Positions 1-7,613 of a DNA stretch of 64,000 nt are shown in pieces. Position 1 is the first letter of the stretch, and each line of letters begins with the position of its first letter. The stretch covers positions 124,001 to 188,000 of the forward strand of contig JAWKUN010000004.1 of assembly GCA_041398565.1 (NCBI GenBank), in the 5' to 3' direction. The notes under the pieces were generated by a model. That model was not told where the DNA came from, searched no databases, and saw only the letters and a program-made list of their open reading frames with translations. The DNA comes from DATGPD01 sp041398565. GTDB lineage: Bacteria > Planctomycetota > UBA1135 > UBA2386. The position numbers and the translations under genes were made by a program.

Positions 1-1
1 G

Positions 2-1405
2 CAAGTCCGCCACGTGCTCGCGACGATCGGCGGCGGCTTCCTCGGCGGCGTCGGCCAGGGGTCGTTCTTCGTGCAGATCCAGCCACATGCCGAGCGTCGC
101 TTCTCGCTCGGCCGTTTGTGGCGCTGCACCTGGGCCGGCGAGCCGTGGGCGGCCTTCCGCGGCAACTACACCCAGAGCGAAGTCATGAGCCTGGTTCGCC
201 AGCGGCTGCGGCGGTTCAAGGAGCTGCGCTGCTCGGTGCGCAACGCCCGTTCGTTCAACATCGGCGGTGGCAACTTCGACATCGACCTGGCGCTGCTCGG
301 CCCCGAACTCGACAAACTGCTCGACTACGGCCGACGGTTGCAGGAGGGAGCCGACGCGATCGGCGGCATCGTCGACACCGACACGACCTTGCGCCTGGAC
401 AAGCCGGAGCTGCGTGTCAGCATCGACCGCCAGCGTGCGGCCGACCTGGGTGTGGCCACCGACGACGTCGCGTCGGCGCTGCGCCTCCTCGTCGGCGGCG
501 ATCCGGAGGTGTCGCGCTACCGGGATCCGGCGCTCGACGAGGAGTACGACGTGCAGCTACGCCTGGCCGAGGTCGACCGGAACGAGACGTCGAAGCTGGG
601 GTCGCTCCTCATCCCCCGGCGCAACGGCGAGCCGGTGCGCCTCGACAACCTGGTCGGGCTGGTCCCGGCGGTGACACCGTCGCGCATCGACCGCTTGGAC
701 CGCCAGCGGCAGAACAGCCTGCGCGCCGGCATCGCTCCGGGCTTCGCCCTGGCCGACCGCATCGCCGCGCTTCGTCAGGTGGTCGACGACTTGCACATGG
801 CGCCCGGCTACTCCAGCAAGGTCGCCGGACGCGCTCGCGAGCTGGAACGCACCTTCGCCGAGTTCGTGGTCGCCTTCGCGTTGTCCTTGGCGTTCATGTA
901 CATGATCCTGGCGTCGCAGTTCGAGAGCGTCGTGCACCCGCTCACCATCCTGGTGTCGCTGCCGATCGCGGTTCCCTTCGCGCTGTTCTCGCTGTGGGCG
1001 ACCGACAACACGCTCAACCTCTATTCGGCGCTCGGCATCCTGGTGCTGTTCGGCGTGGTCAAGAAGAACTCGATCCTGCAGATCGACCACATCAACAACC
1101 TGCGCGCCAAGGGCCGCGCGCGGACGGAAGCGATCCTCGAGGGCAACCGCGATCGCCTGCGGCCGATCCTGATGACGACCCTCGCCCTGGTGGCGGGCAT
1201 GCTGCCGCTGGCGCTGGGCGCCGGCCCGGGCGCGGAGGAGCGCAAGGCGATCGCGGTCGTCGTGATCGGCGGGCAGACTCTCGCTCTGGTCCTGACCCTG
1301 CTGGCGACCCCCGTGGTGTACTCGCTGCTCGACGACCTGGCCGCCTGGTGGCGTCGGCCGCAACCGGCGGAGGTCGGACGCAACGTTCTACCACCGTCGT
1401 CGTAG
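2..1405 (+). CDS. RND-family efflux transporter permease (AcrB/MexB-like), C-terminal part, cut by window start
   Basis: Inner-membrane proton-driven pump subunit of a tripartite efflux system. Only the last 467 or so codons are present; the frame is open to the left edge and family members are about 1,030 residues, so roughly the first half lies outside the window. The visible part starts in the second periplasmic porter/docking region and ends with five hydrophobic segments matching TM8-TM12 (around FVVAFALSLAFMYMIL, LTILVSLPIAVPFALF, LYSALGILVLFGVVKKNSIL, ILMTTLALVAGMLPLAL and VVVIGGQTLALVLTLLATPV). The VKKNSIL stretch corresponds to the conserved VKNAIL motif after TM10. Substrate cannot be told: both HAE1 drug pumps and other RND pumps share these features. 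No outer-membrane partner is downstream; MsrB follows after 42 bp. Confidence 0.93.
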   Translation, partial: QVRHVLATIGGGFLGGVGQGSFFVQIQPHAERRFSLGRLWRCTWAGEPWAAFRGNYTQSEVMSLVRQRLRRFKELRCSVRNARSFNIGGGNFDIDLALLGPELDKLLDYGRRLQEGADAIGGIVDTDTTLRLDKPELRVSIDRQRAADLGVATDDVASALRLLVGGDPEVSRYRDPALDEEYDVQLRLAEVDRNETSKLGSLLIPRRNGEPVRLDNLVGLVPAVTPSRIDRLDRQRQNSLRAGIAPGFALADRIAALRQVVDDLHMAPGYSSKVAGRARELERTFAEFVVAFALSLAFMYMILASQFESVVHPLTILVSLPIAVPFALFSLWATDNTLNLYSALGILVLFGVVKKNSILQIDHINNLRAKGRARTEAILEGNRDRLRPILMTTLALVAGMLPLALGAGPGAEERKAIAVVVIGGQTLALVLTLLATPVVYSLLDDLAAWWRRPQPAEVGRNVLPPSS

Positions 1406-1447
1406 CATGACGTGGCCCGCAGACGCGCGGGACCAGATCCAGACGAG

Positions 1448-2011
1448 ATGCGATTCCAGCCCTTCCTTTCCGTGCCCGGCACGATCCTGGCCTTGCTGCT
1501 CCTGTCGTGCTGTGGTCCCGAGCCGAGCCCCTCCCGTCCGAGCGGGACGACTCCGGCGACGTCCGGCGCCAAGCCACCCCTCGAACCCCACTCCCCCCGT
1601 ATGACCGAGTCCCACGACAAGCCCGCCTACAACGCGCTCACACCGGCCGAAGCCCGCGTCCTCCTGCACAAGGGAACCGAAGCACCGGGCGTCGGCGAGT
1701 ACACGGACCTCGAGGCGAAAGGCACCTACGTGTGCCGACAGTGCAACGCGGCGCTCTACCGGTCGCAAGACAAGTTCCACAGCGGCTGCGGCTGGCCGGC
1801 CTTCGACGACGAGATTGCCGGTGCCGTGACGCGGGTGCCCGACGCCGACGGCCGGCGCACCGAGATCGTGTGCGCCAACTGCGGCGGCCATCTCGGCCAC
1901 GTCTTCGAGGGCGAGCGATTCACCTCGAAGAACACGCGACACTGCGTCAACTCGATCTCCATGCGCTTCGTGCCCGAGGGCGAGAGTCTGCCGCCGAAGA
2001 TCGAACGCTGA
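1448..2011 (+). CDS. msrB: Lipoprotein peptide-methionine (R)-S-oxide reductase MsrB
   Basis: Reduces methionine-R-sulfoxide in proteins. The ATG at 1448 is preferred because it gives a lipoprotein signal peptide (MRFQPFLSVPG, then hydrophobic ILALLLLSC with lipobox Cys), followed by a Pro/Ser-rich linker and the SelR domain from about residue 60. An internal ATG at 1601 would give a cytoplasmic form. Both zinc-binding CxxC pairs are present (CRQC and CANC), together with the GCGWPAF motif and the catalytic cysteine in TRHCVNSISMRF. The active site is a normal Cys, not Sec. Predicted location is outside the cytoplasm, membrane anchored, for repair of oxidised exported proteins; location is an inference from the signal. 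Confidence 0.95.
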   Translation: MRFQPFLSVPGTILALLLLSCCGPEPSPSRPSGTTPATSGAKPPLEPHSPRMTESHDKPAYNALTPAEARVLLHKGTEAPGVGEYTDLEAKGTYVCRQCNAALYRSQDKFHSGCGWPAFDDEIAGAVTRVPDADGRRTEIVCANCGGHLGHVFEGERFTSKNTRHCVNSISMRFVPEGESLPPKIER

Positions 2012-2052
2012 CGGGAACCTCGCCCGTCCACAGCGGCGCGTCGGCCGGTCTC

Positions 2053-3048
2053 CTACAGATCCACGGCCTCGCCGACGCGCGCGAGCGCGAAGCCGGGCTG
2101 CAAGAGGCCGCTGTCCGCGAAGACCGGATTCGTGTGGTTGAGGTGTAGGAAGCGGACGGCGCCGGGGTGGGCGGCGGCGAAAGCGCGCAGCCGGCGCATG
2201 GTGTCCACCATGGGAGGGTGCGGGATCTCGGCGCGGAGGCGCTCCGGCAGCTCGCGCCCGTCGAAGAAGGTGCCGTCCAGGTAGGCCACGTCGACGCCCT
2301 CGAGCAGCCGTTCCAGCAGGCCGGCGTGCCGCTCCCAGGCATCGACGTCGGGAAGGAAGAGCACGCTCCCCCGCGGGCCGCGCAGCTTGAAGGCCATCGT
2401 GTCGGAGAACTCGTCGCGGTGCGGCACGGGGATCGCCTCCACCTCCAGGCCGGCGAGCGGCGCGAAGCGGGCGCCCGGTGCGAACTCGCGCAGGTCGATC
2501 TGGCCGAGGTCGACCAGCTGACGCCAAGGACCGTTGCTGCGCAGGAACGTTGCCATGCGCGTGCTCACCCAAACCGGCAGTCCGCGCGTCGCCGCCACTT
2601 CGCGCCCGAAGTGCGCGAGACCCAGATAGTGGCCGATGTGGGCGTGGGTCAGCAGGACGCCGTCGACCGGGGCCCGCCCGCGCGCCGCCGAACCCGCGAG
2701 GGCGTGCAGACGGGCGAGCTGCTCCTCCACGGCCGGCGTCGCCTCCAAGAGCAACAGGCTGCCGCTCTCGCGATCTTGTACGCCCAGACACGCGGGCGTC
2801 TCGCGCCGGCCGCCGCGGCGCGCCGCTGCGCAGCAGGCTCGGTCGCAGCCGACGTGGGGCATGCCCCCATCCTGGGCCCGACCGAGCACGAAGACGCGGA
2901 AGCGCGACGTGGTGCCGGCCGGCAGCTCGGATGCGACCTCGACCCGACTCGTCGGCGTGCAAGCCGTGGACGCCAAGAGCGCGGCGGCGATGGCGCGCCG
3001 CAGTGCCACCGCCCCGCGGTGGCGCCCGACGGCGGCAGACCGTGTCAC
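2053..3048 (-). CDS. PqqB-like metallo-beta-lactamase-fold (lipo)protein
   Basis: 331 residues. Start chosen at GTG 3048, which overlaps the stop of the upstream peptidase gene (GTGA). The N-terminus is Arg-rich and then hydrophobic (AIAAALLASTAC), a possible lipoprotein signal. The domain begins with GRAQDGGMPHVGCDRACC, closely resembling the glycine/cysteine opening of PqqB, and has a metal-site loop THAHIGHYLG in which the usual Asp of HxHxDH is Gly, as is common in PqqB-type proteins. Further likely ligand or active-site positions are PVPHRDEFSDT, FLPDVD and HLNHTNP. PqqB acts in pyrroloquinoline quinone biosynthesis, but no pqqA/C/D/E is nearby, so this is probably a PqqB-related hydrolase of unknown substrate. 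It is translationally coupled to an M64 peptidase. Confidence 0.85.
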   Translation of the reverse strand: MTRSAAVGRHRGAVALRRAIAAALLASTACTPTSRVEVASELPAGTTSRFRVFVLGRAQDGGMPHVGCDRACCAAARRGGRRETPACLGVQDRESGSLLLLEATPAVEEQLARLHALAGSAARGRAPVDGVLLTHAHIGHYLGLAHFGREVAATRGLPVWVSTRMATFLRSNGPWRQLVDLGQIDLREFAPGARFAPLAGLEVEAIPVPHRDEFSDTMAFKLRGPRGSVLFLPDVDAWERHAGLLERLLEGVDVAYLDGTFFDGRELPERLRAEIPHPPMVDTMRRLRAFAAAHPGAVRFLHLNHTNPVFADSGLLQPGFALARVGEAVDL

Positions 3049-4913
3049 TGGCGGAGCGCCACCCGCACCGCGTTGGTCACGCCGAGCACGCGCAGGCTGG
3101 AGGCCTCGAACACCAAAGCTGCCAGGTCGGTATCGAAGTCGCCCACGTACGGCACGCCAAGCATCACGAAAGATGGCCGGCCGACGCCGTTGGCGTCGAG
3201 GGTGCCGATGAAGTTGGCGAACGGACCCCGCCAGCTCAGGCTCACCTCCGTGCACGCGTCGAGGTTGAGGGGCAGCGTGAAGCCGGCGATGGGCGTCCCC
3301 GGACTACGTCCGCTGCAGCCCCACAGCAGGAGGTACATGACACCCGGAGTGCAACGGCTGGTGACCGTCGGCATGGTGAAGGGGAAGAACGAGCCCAGCC
3401 GCAAGGTGACGTCGTCCTTGGGGTAGAGCAGCATGTCGCGTAGCTCGAGCGCCGGCGTGCACGACGTCGCGGTCACTTGCACGGGAACGACGCGGACGTT
3501 GTTGTTCTCGTCGAGTTCGCGCACCTGACCGTCGAAGTCCACCATCGCGCCCAGGTAGTAGCTCCCCGGCAAGACGAAGCTCGGCACCTGCACGCCGGTG
3601 CGCGCAGGGGCGACGCTGCCGCCGGCCCCCAGCCCCGCCACCGTCGAGCGCCCGAGGTAGACATCCTGGTTGTCGATCACCGGATCCGCCGACAGGAACA
3701 GCGAGACGTCGAACGTTCCTGCGGGCAGTGTGCCGGCGTTGCGCACCGTGGTGGAGACATCGATCGGCGAGCCGGCGGGGATGGTCGTCGCCGACGGCAC
3801 CAGCGCGTCGAGAACCAGGTCGGCGCCCGGCCCGTTCACATCGACGTCCCACCGTCGGCTCTGACGCAGGAGGTTGGTGGGATCGCGGCGCACGAATGCC
3901 GTGCGATCGAGAACCTCCGCCTCCACGGTGTGCCGTCCGAGCGCCAGCGGCACCGTGTCGAGCGTGTAGCTGGTGGTCGCCGAGGCAACCGGAGTGCCGT
4001 CCAACCGCCAGGTGACCAGCGCGTTGCTCGACGGCGGGGCGATGTTGGTGAACGAGAACACCTGCTGCACGCCGCGCGACAGCGACAACTGGGTCACCGG
4101 TGGCTGCGGCAGGTCGATCGCGGCGGCCGAAACGTGGGCGCGCAGCACCAACGCCTCGGCGCACACCGAGCACAGCGGCCGTCCGAGGCTGTTCATGAGG
4201 CAGTTCGACCACGGCCGGTACAGGCCGAACTCGCAGTAGCGGCAGCCCTGGAAGGCACCGATGCCGTTGCTGCCGAGCCACGCCGACCACTTGTTGCCGG
4301 AGCTGTCGGCGGTGGCGTTCGGCTCGCCCGGCTCGCCCCCACCCCAGCTCTGACCCGTGTACCAGTACTCGTCGGCCAACCCTCCCACCGAGTGCCCCAT
4401 CTCGTGGATCTGCACCTCCGTCATCGAGGTGCCGTTGTACGAGACGGCGAAGGTCGAAGCGCAACCGCCGTAGCGCGCGTCGTTGACCATGACCAAGATG
4501 CGACCTTCGGTCGCCGGTGCCAGGGCCGCGTCGGCGAGCGCCTGGCTGGTGTTGCGGATGTACAGACAGCGAGGCGTGCCGCCGGTGTTGTAGCTGGCGT
4601 CGTACACCGTGTCGCGCACGATCGGCGGGTTGGCGTCCGGGTGGTCGGCGCCCGACTCGCGGCTCGCCCGGAACACCGTGTGCACGTTGAAGTAGCCGCC
4701 GAAGGTCGCGTACGGCTCCTTGTTGAACAGCGCCGCGGTGAAGGTCAGGCAGTCGGCATCGAAGCGGCCTTCCTCGACATCGCGGTAGCCGTCGCCGAGG
4801 ATGACGACGTCGTAGCGGTTGTTCGTCGGGCCGTTGTTGACGATGGTGCGCACGGTCTGCGCCGGCAGCGAACCCAAGGTCGCCAGGAACAAGCAAGCCA
4901 GGGGCGCCCTCAT
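3045..4913 (-). CDS. Secreted M64 (IgA peptidase-type) metallopeptidase with CARDB domain
   Basis: 622 residues. Signal peptide MRAPLACLFLATLGSLPAQ, then the M64 domain; its zinc motif HEMGHSVGGLADEY supplies His170, Glu171, His174 and the Asp181-Glu pair typical of the family. After about residue 410 a CARDB-like adhesion module follows (DLVLDALVPSATTIPAGSPI, VDFDGQVRELDENNN), then a small C-terminal domain of the type seen on many exported proteins of these bacteria. The family was named for IgA cleavage, but in free-living bacteria the substrate is unknown. ATG 4913 overlaps the stop of the upstream small gene (ATGA), and its own stop overlaps the PqqB-like start, so three proteins are made from one coupled message. 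Confidence 0.93.
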   Translation of the reverse strand: MRAPLACLFLATLGSLPAQTVRTIVNNGPTNNRYDVVILGDGYRDVEEGRFDADCLTFTAALFNKEPYATFGGYFNVHTVFRASRESGADHPDANPPIVRDTVYDASYNTGGTPRCLYIRNTSQALADAALAPATEGRILVMVNDARYGGCASTFAVSYNGTSMTEVQIHEMGHSVGGLADEYWYTGQSWGGGEPGEPNATADSSGNKWSAWLGSNGIGAFQGCRYCEFGLYRPWSNCLMNSLGRPLCSVCAEALVLRAHVSAAAIDLPQPPVTQLSLSRGVQQVFSFTNIAPPSSNALVTWRLDGTPVASATTSYTLDTVPLALGRHTVEAEVLDRTAFVRRDPTNLLRQSRRWDVDVNGPGADLVLDALVPSATTIPAGSPIDVSTTVRNAGTLPAGTFDVSLFLSADPVIDNQDVYLGRSTVAGLGAGGSVAPARTGVQVPSFVLPGSYYLGAMVDFDGQVRELDENNNVRVVPVQVTATSCTPALELRDMLLYPKDDVTLRLGSFFPFTMPTVTSRCTPGVMYLLLWGCSGRSPGTPIAGFTLPLNLDACTEVSLSWRGPFANFIGTLDANGVGRPSFVMLGVPYVGDFDTDLAALVFEASSLRVLGVTNAVRVALRQ

Positions 4914-5389
4914 CGACGTTCCCCCGCTGCCACGAGTTGGGCGTAGCGCGCAGCGGTCAGCTCGCCGAGCCGCACGTTGCCCGCGAGGATCTCGAGGCTG
5001 GAGGCGGTCGGCCAGCACGGCACACTCGCGAGGGTGGCGACGTGCGGGTCCTTCACCACGCATCCCTCCACCCGCAGCGCGCCGCCGATGCGCGCCGGAT
5101 CGAGGTCGAACGCCGACAGGTCGAGCGGCGTTCGGCTCAGCTCGCGGCCGCCGGCGTCCCGCACCACGATCGTGTAGTGGCTGGCTGTCCGTGCCACGCC
5201 GCAGGGATCCGCCTTCTTGGTGATGCGCGTCACGTGCAGCGCGGCGGCATCACCCTCGACCTGGAGGATGAGATGCCCCGTCGGCGCCGGCGGCGCCGGC
5301 GGCGACTCGAGGGACGCGACCGCGACGGCGGCGCCCGACATGGCCAGCCCCGCAACGATCAGGGAGCGGCCGACAGAGGGAGATGGCAT
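4910..5389 (-). CDS. Small exported protein of unknown function, first gene of the M64 operon
   Basis: 159 residues. Start ATG 5389 gives a signal or anchor segment (SLIVAGLAMSGAAVAVASL) and a Pro-rich spacer, then a mainly beta region with two cysteines in the context PCGVARTASHYTIVVRDAGG and a further pair around VEGCVVKDPHVATLASVPC. I do not recognise a family. It ends in ATGA with the M64 peptidase start, so the two are probably made in stoichiometric amounts; an inhibitor, chaperone or partner of the peptidase is a reasonable guess but is not shown by the sequence. A double-hairpin repeat lies 38 bp upstream of its start. Confidence 0.75.
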   Translation of the reverse strand: MPSPSVGRSLIVAGLAMSGAAVAVASLESPPAPPAPTGHLILQVEGDAAALHVTRITKKADPCGVARTASHYTIVVRDAGGRELSRTPLDLSAFDLDPARIGGALRVEGCVVKDPHVATLASVPCWPTASSLEILAGNVRLGELTAARYAQLVAAGERR

Positions 5390-5426
5390 GGGAGAGACCT
5401 GGGTGGAAGACGTGCTCAGAGCGTGA

Positions 5427-5497
5427 GAGAGAATCGAGCGTACACGCTCCGAGCCATGTTGCTGGCGATCGCCTTCGCGATCGCGAGCCTTCGGCTC
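5427..5497 (-). repeat. Dispersed double-hairpin repeat (GCGATCGC element), copy 1
   Basis: About 71 bp that recurs, inverted, at 40897-40967. It contains two adjacent perfect hairpins: GCGATCGC / CTTC / GCGATCGC (5465-5484) and GAGCC / TTC / GGCTC (5485-5497), preceded by CATGTTGCTG and a diverged GAGAGAA..GAG..GTAC arm. The two copies differ mostly in the distal arm while both stems are intact. It lies between the divergent genes starting at 5389 and 5590. Confidence 0.85.
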
Positions 5498-5589
5498 AGG
5501 GTAGCAGCTTCGAGCGGGGCGGCCAGCCGGACAATCCGCCGAGCCACGCCCGCCTTGCCGCCGACGTCTCGTAGCGCGATCCTGCCTGG

Positions 5590-6198
5590 GTGCCGCGCCG
5601 CGACCGCCTGACCGACTCCGTGCTCGCCGACTTGTTGGCCACGGCACAGGCTCGCTGGCAGGAGTTCGAGACGCGGCGACCCGGCTACCACACCTACGTG
5701 CACGCCGACTGGGCGCTGGCAGTGCCGGCCCTGCGCCGACTGCAGAACACCTGCAGCACCTTCCTCGAGTGCGGGTCGGGCCTCGGCGTGATCACGATCC
5801 TGGCCGACCTCCTGGGCTACGACGCGTTCGGCATCGAACTCGACCCCTGGCTGTTCGAATGCAGCCAGGACTTGGCCGAGCGGTTCGGCGCCCGCGCGAC
5901 CTGGGCCGAAGGCTCCTTCGTGCCGGCGGGCGCCCGCGACGACGTCTCGTACGAGAGCGCCGACTTCCTCACCGTGCGCGACGGCGAGCCCGCGTACGAC
6001 GACCTCGGGATGACGCTCGCCGACTTCGATCTGGTGTACGCCTTCCCGTGGCCGGGCGAAGAAGAGCGCTTCCTGGCGATGGCGTCGGCACACGCCAACC
6101 GCGACACCCTCGTCTTGCTCTACGGCGCCGCCGACGGCTACCAGCTGTTCCGACGCGGGCGACCGATGCGCTGGCCCGACGGCGACGCCGCCCGCTGA
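5590..6198 (+). CDS. Class I SAM-dependent methyltransferase-like protein
   Basis: 202 residues from GTG 5590. Residues 58-85 form a Rossmann motif I/II pair: FLECGSGLGVITILADL, then GYDAFGIELDPWL with the acidic residue at the end of strand beta-2 that would bind the SAM ribose. Beta-4 is in FDLVYAFPWPGEEERFL. There is no substrate-specific motif I recognise; the WPGEEE segment after beta-4 replaces the DPP/NPP motif of nucleic-acid methylases, which argues against a DNA or RNA adenine methyltransferase. It is monocistronic, with divergent and convergent neighbours. Confidence 0.75.
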   Translation: MPRRDRLTDSVLADLLATAQARWQEFETRRPGYHTYVHADWALAVPALRRLQNTCSTFLECGSGLGVITILADLLGYDAFGIELDPWLFECSQDLAERFGARATWAEGSFVPAGARDDVSYESADFLTVRDGEPAYDDLGMTLADFDLVYAFPWPGEEERFLAMASAHANRDTLVLLYGAADGYQLFRRGRPMRWPDGDAAR

Positions 6199-6218
6199 GT
6201 TTCCTTGCAGCGGCGCTC

Positions 6219-7613
6219 CTACTTGGCGCGGTAGGCGTCGGGGTCGATGCCGAGCTGCTTCACCTTGCGGTGCAAGTGCCCGCGCGACAGACCGGCGATG
6301 CGCGCGGCCTCGCTCATGTTGCCGTGCGAGCGCTGCAGGATGCTGGAGAGGTACTGGCGCTCGAAGGCGACGATCGCGTGCTCGTACTCGACGACGCCGC
6401 CGTAGGGCCCGACGAAGCGCACGCGCCCGGCATCGCGCAGCTCGTCCGGGAGATCGTCGTATTCGATGGTCTCCTTGTCGCCGTGCAGGACCACCATGCG
6501 CTCGATCAGGTTCTGCAGCTCGCGCACGTTGCCCGGCCACGAGTAGCTCTGCAGGGCCGACATCGCTTCGACCGACAAGCCCTCGACGACACTTCGACGG
6601 CGACCACCCACCCGCTGCAGCGCTTGCCGCACCAGGCCAGGGATGTCGTCGACGCGCTCGCGCAGCGGCGGCACGACGATCGGCACGACCGCCAGCCGGA
6701 AGTAGAGCTCGCGGCGAAACACGCCTTCTTCGACGTAGCTTCCCAGGTCGCGGCTGGTGGCGGCGCACACGCGCACGTCCACGCGGGTCGGTTCGTGCCC
6801 GCCCAGTGGCACCACTTCACGCTCCTGCAGGAAGCGCTCGAGCTTCGCCTGCGACTCGGGGCGCAGCTCACCGACTTCGTCGAGGAAGAGCGTGCCCGTG
6901 TCGGCCCGCACGAGCAGGCCGGTCCGCCGCCCCACCGCACCGGTGAACGCGCCGGGCTCGTGGCCGAAGAGCTCGCTGGCGATGAGCGCTTCCGGTAGTG
7001 CCGCGCAGTTGATCGCGACGAACGGTCCCGACGCACGCGCTGACCGTCCGTGCAGCAGGCGGGCGACCAGCTCCTTGCCGGTGCCCGACTCGCCGGTGAT
7101 CAGCACGTTCACGGTCGCGTCGCGGACCTGTTCGACCTGCTGCATCACGGCCGCCATGGCGGGACTGTCCGCGACCACGTCCGGCAACGCCGGCTCCGTC
7201 GCCGTTCGCGGCGCCAGCGCCCGCTCGAGCACCGCCGCCAGCTCGCCGACCTCGAAGGGCTTGGCGATGTAGTCGTGGGCCCCGCGGCGCATGGCGTCGA
7301 CCGCCGCGGGGATCGAACCGAAGGCGGTGATCATCACCACGACGGTGCCGGTCTCACGGGCGCGGATGCCCTCCAGCACGTGCAGGCCGTCGGCTCCCGG
7401 CAGGCGCACGTCGACCACGGCCGCCGCGAACGGCTGCTCGCGGAACAGACGCAGGGCGCGGTCGGCATCGGGGGCCGTCTCCACTTGGAAGCCGTGCCGC
7501 TCGAGACCCTGGCGCAAGAACCACCGCATGCTCTCCTCGTCGTCGACCACGAGGACGCGCGGCGGTCTGGGCGAGCGGGCAAGCGGCATCGAGGAGGTGG
7601 CGAGAGCACTCAT
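6219..7613 (-). CDS. NtrC-family sigma-54-dependent response regulator
   Basis: 464 residues. Receiver domain at 18-130 with acidic pair Asp24/Asp25, phospho-acceptor Asp68 (VVDVRLPG), Thr96 and Lys118. AAA+ domain with Walker A GESGTGK (174-180), the sigma-54 contact loop GAFTGA (221-226), Walker B TLFLDE (241-246) and an arginine-finger region. C-terminal Fis-type helix-turn-helix (SEAARIAGLSRGHLHRKVKQ). Start ATG 7613 overlaps the stop of the kinase gene. It should activate sigma-54 promoters when phosphorylated by that kinase; target genes are not evident in this window. Confidence 0.96.
   Translation of the reverse strand: MSALATSSMPLARSPRPPRVLVVDDEESMRWFLRQGLERHGFQVETAPDADRALRLFREQPFAAAVVDVRLPGADGLHVLEGIRARETGTVVVMITAFGSIPAAVDAMRRGAHDYIAKPFEVGELAAVLERALAPRTATEPALPDVVADSPAMAAVMQQVEQVRDATVNVLITGESGTGKELVARLLHGRSARASGPFVAINCAALPEALIASELFGHEPGAFTGAVGRRTGLLVRADTGTLFLDEVGELRPESQAKLERFLQEREVVPLGGHEPTRVDVRVCAATSRDLGSYVEEGVFRRELYFRLAVVPIVVPPLRERVDDIPGLVRQALQRVGGRRRSVVEGLSVEAMSALQSYSWPGNVRELQNLIERMVVLHGDKETIEYDDLPDELRDAGRVRFVGPYGGVVEYEHAIVAFERQYLSSILQRSHGNMSEAARIAGLSRGHLHRKVKQLGIDPDAYRAK

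Noticed and set aside
2053..3048. Assignment as true pqqB of a PQQ pathway
   Set aside because: No pqqA, C, D or E nearby, and it is coupled to a peptidase gene; only family resemblance is claimed.
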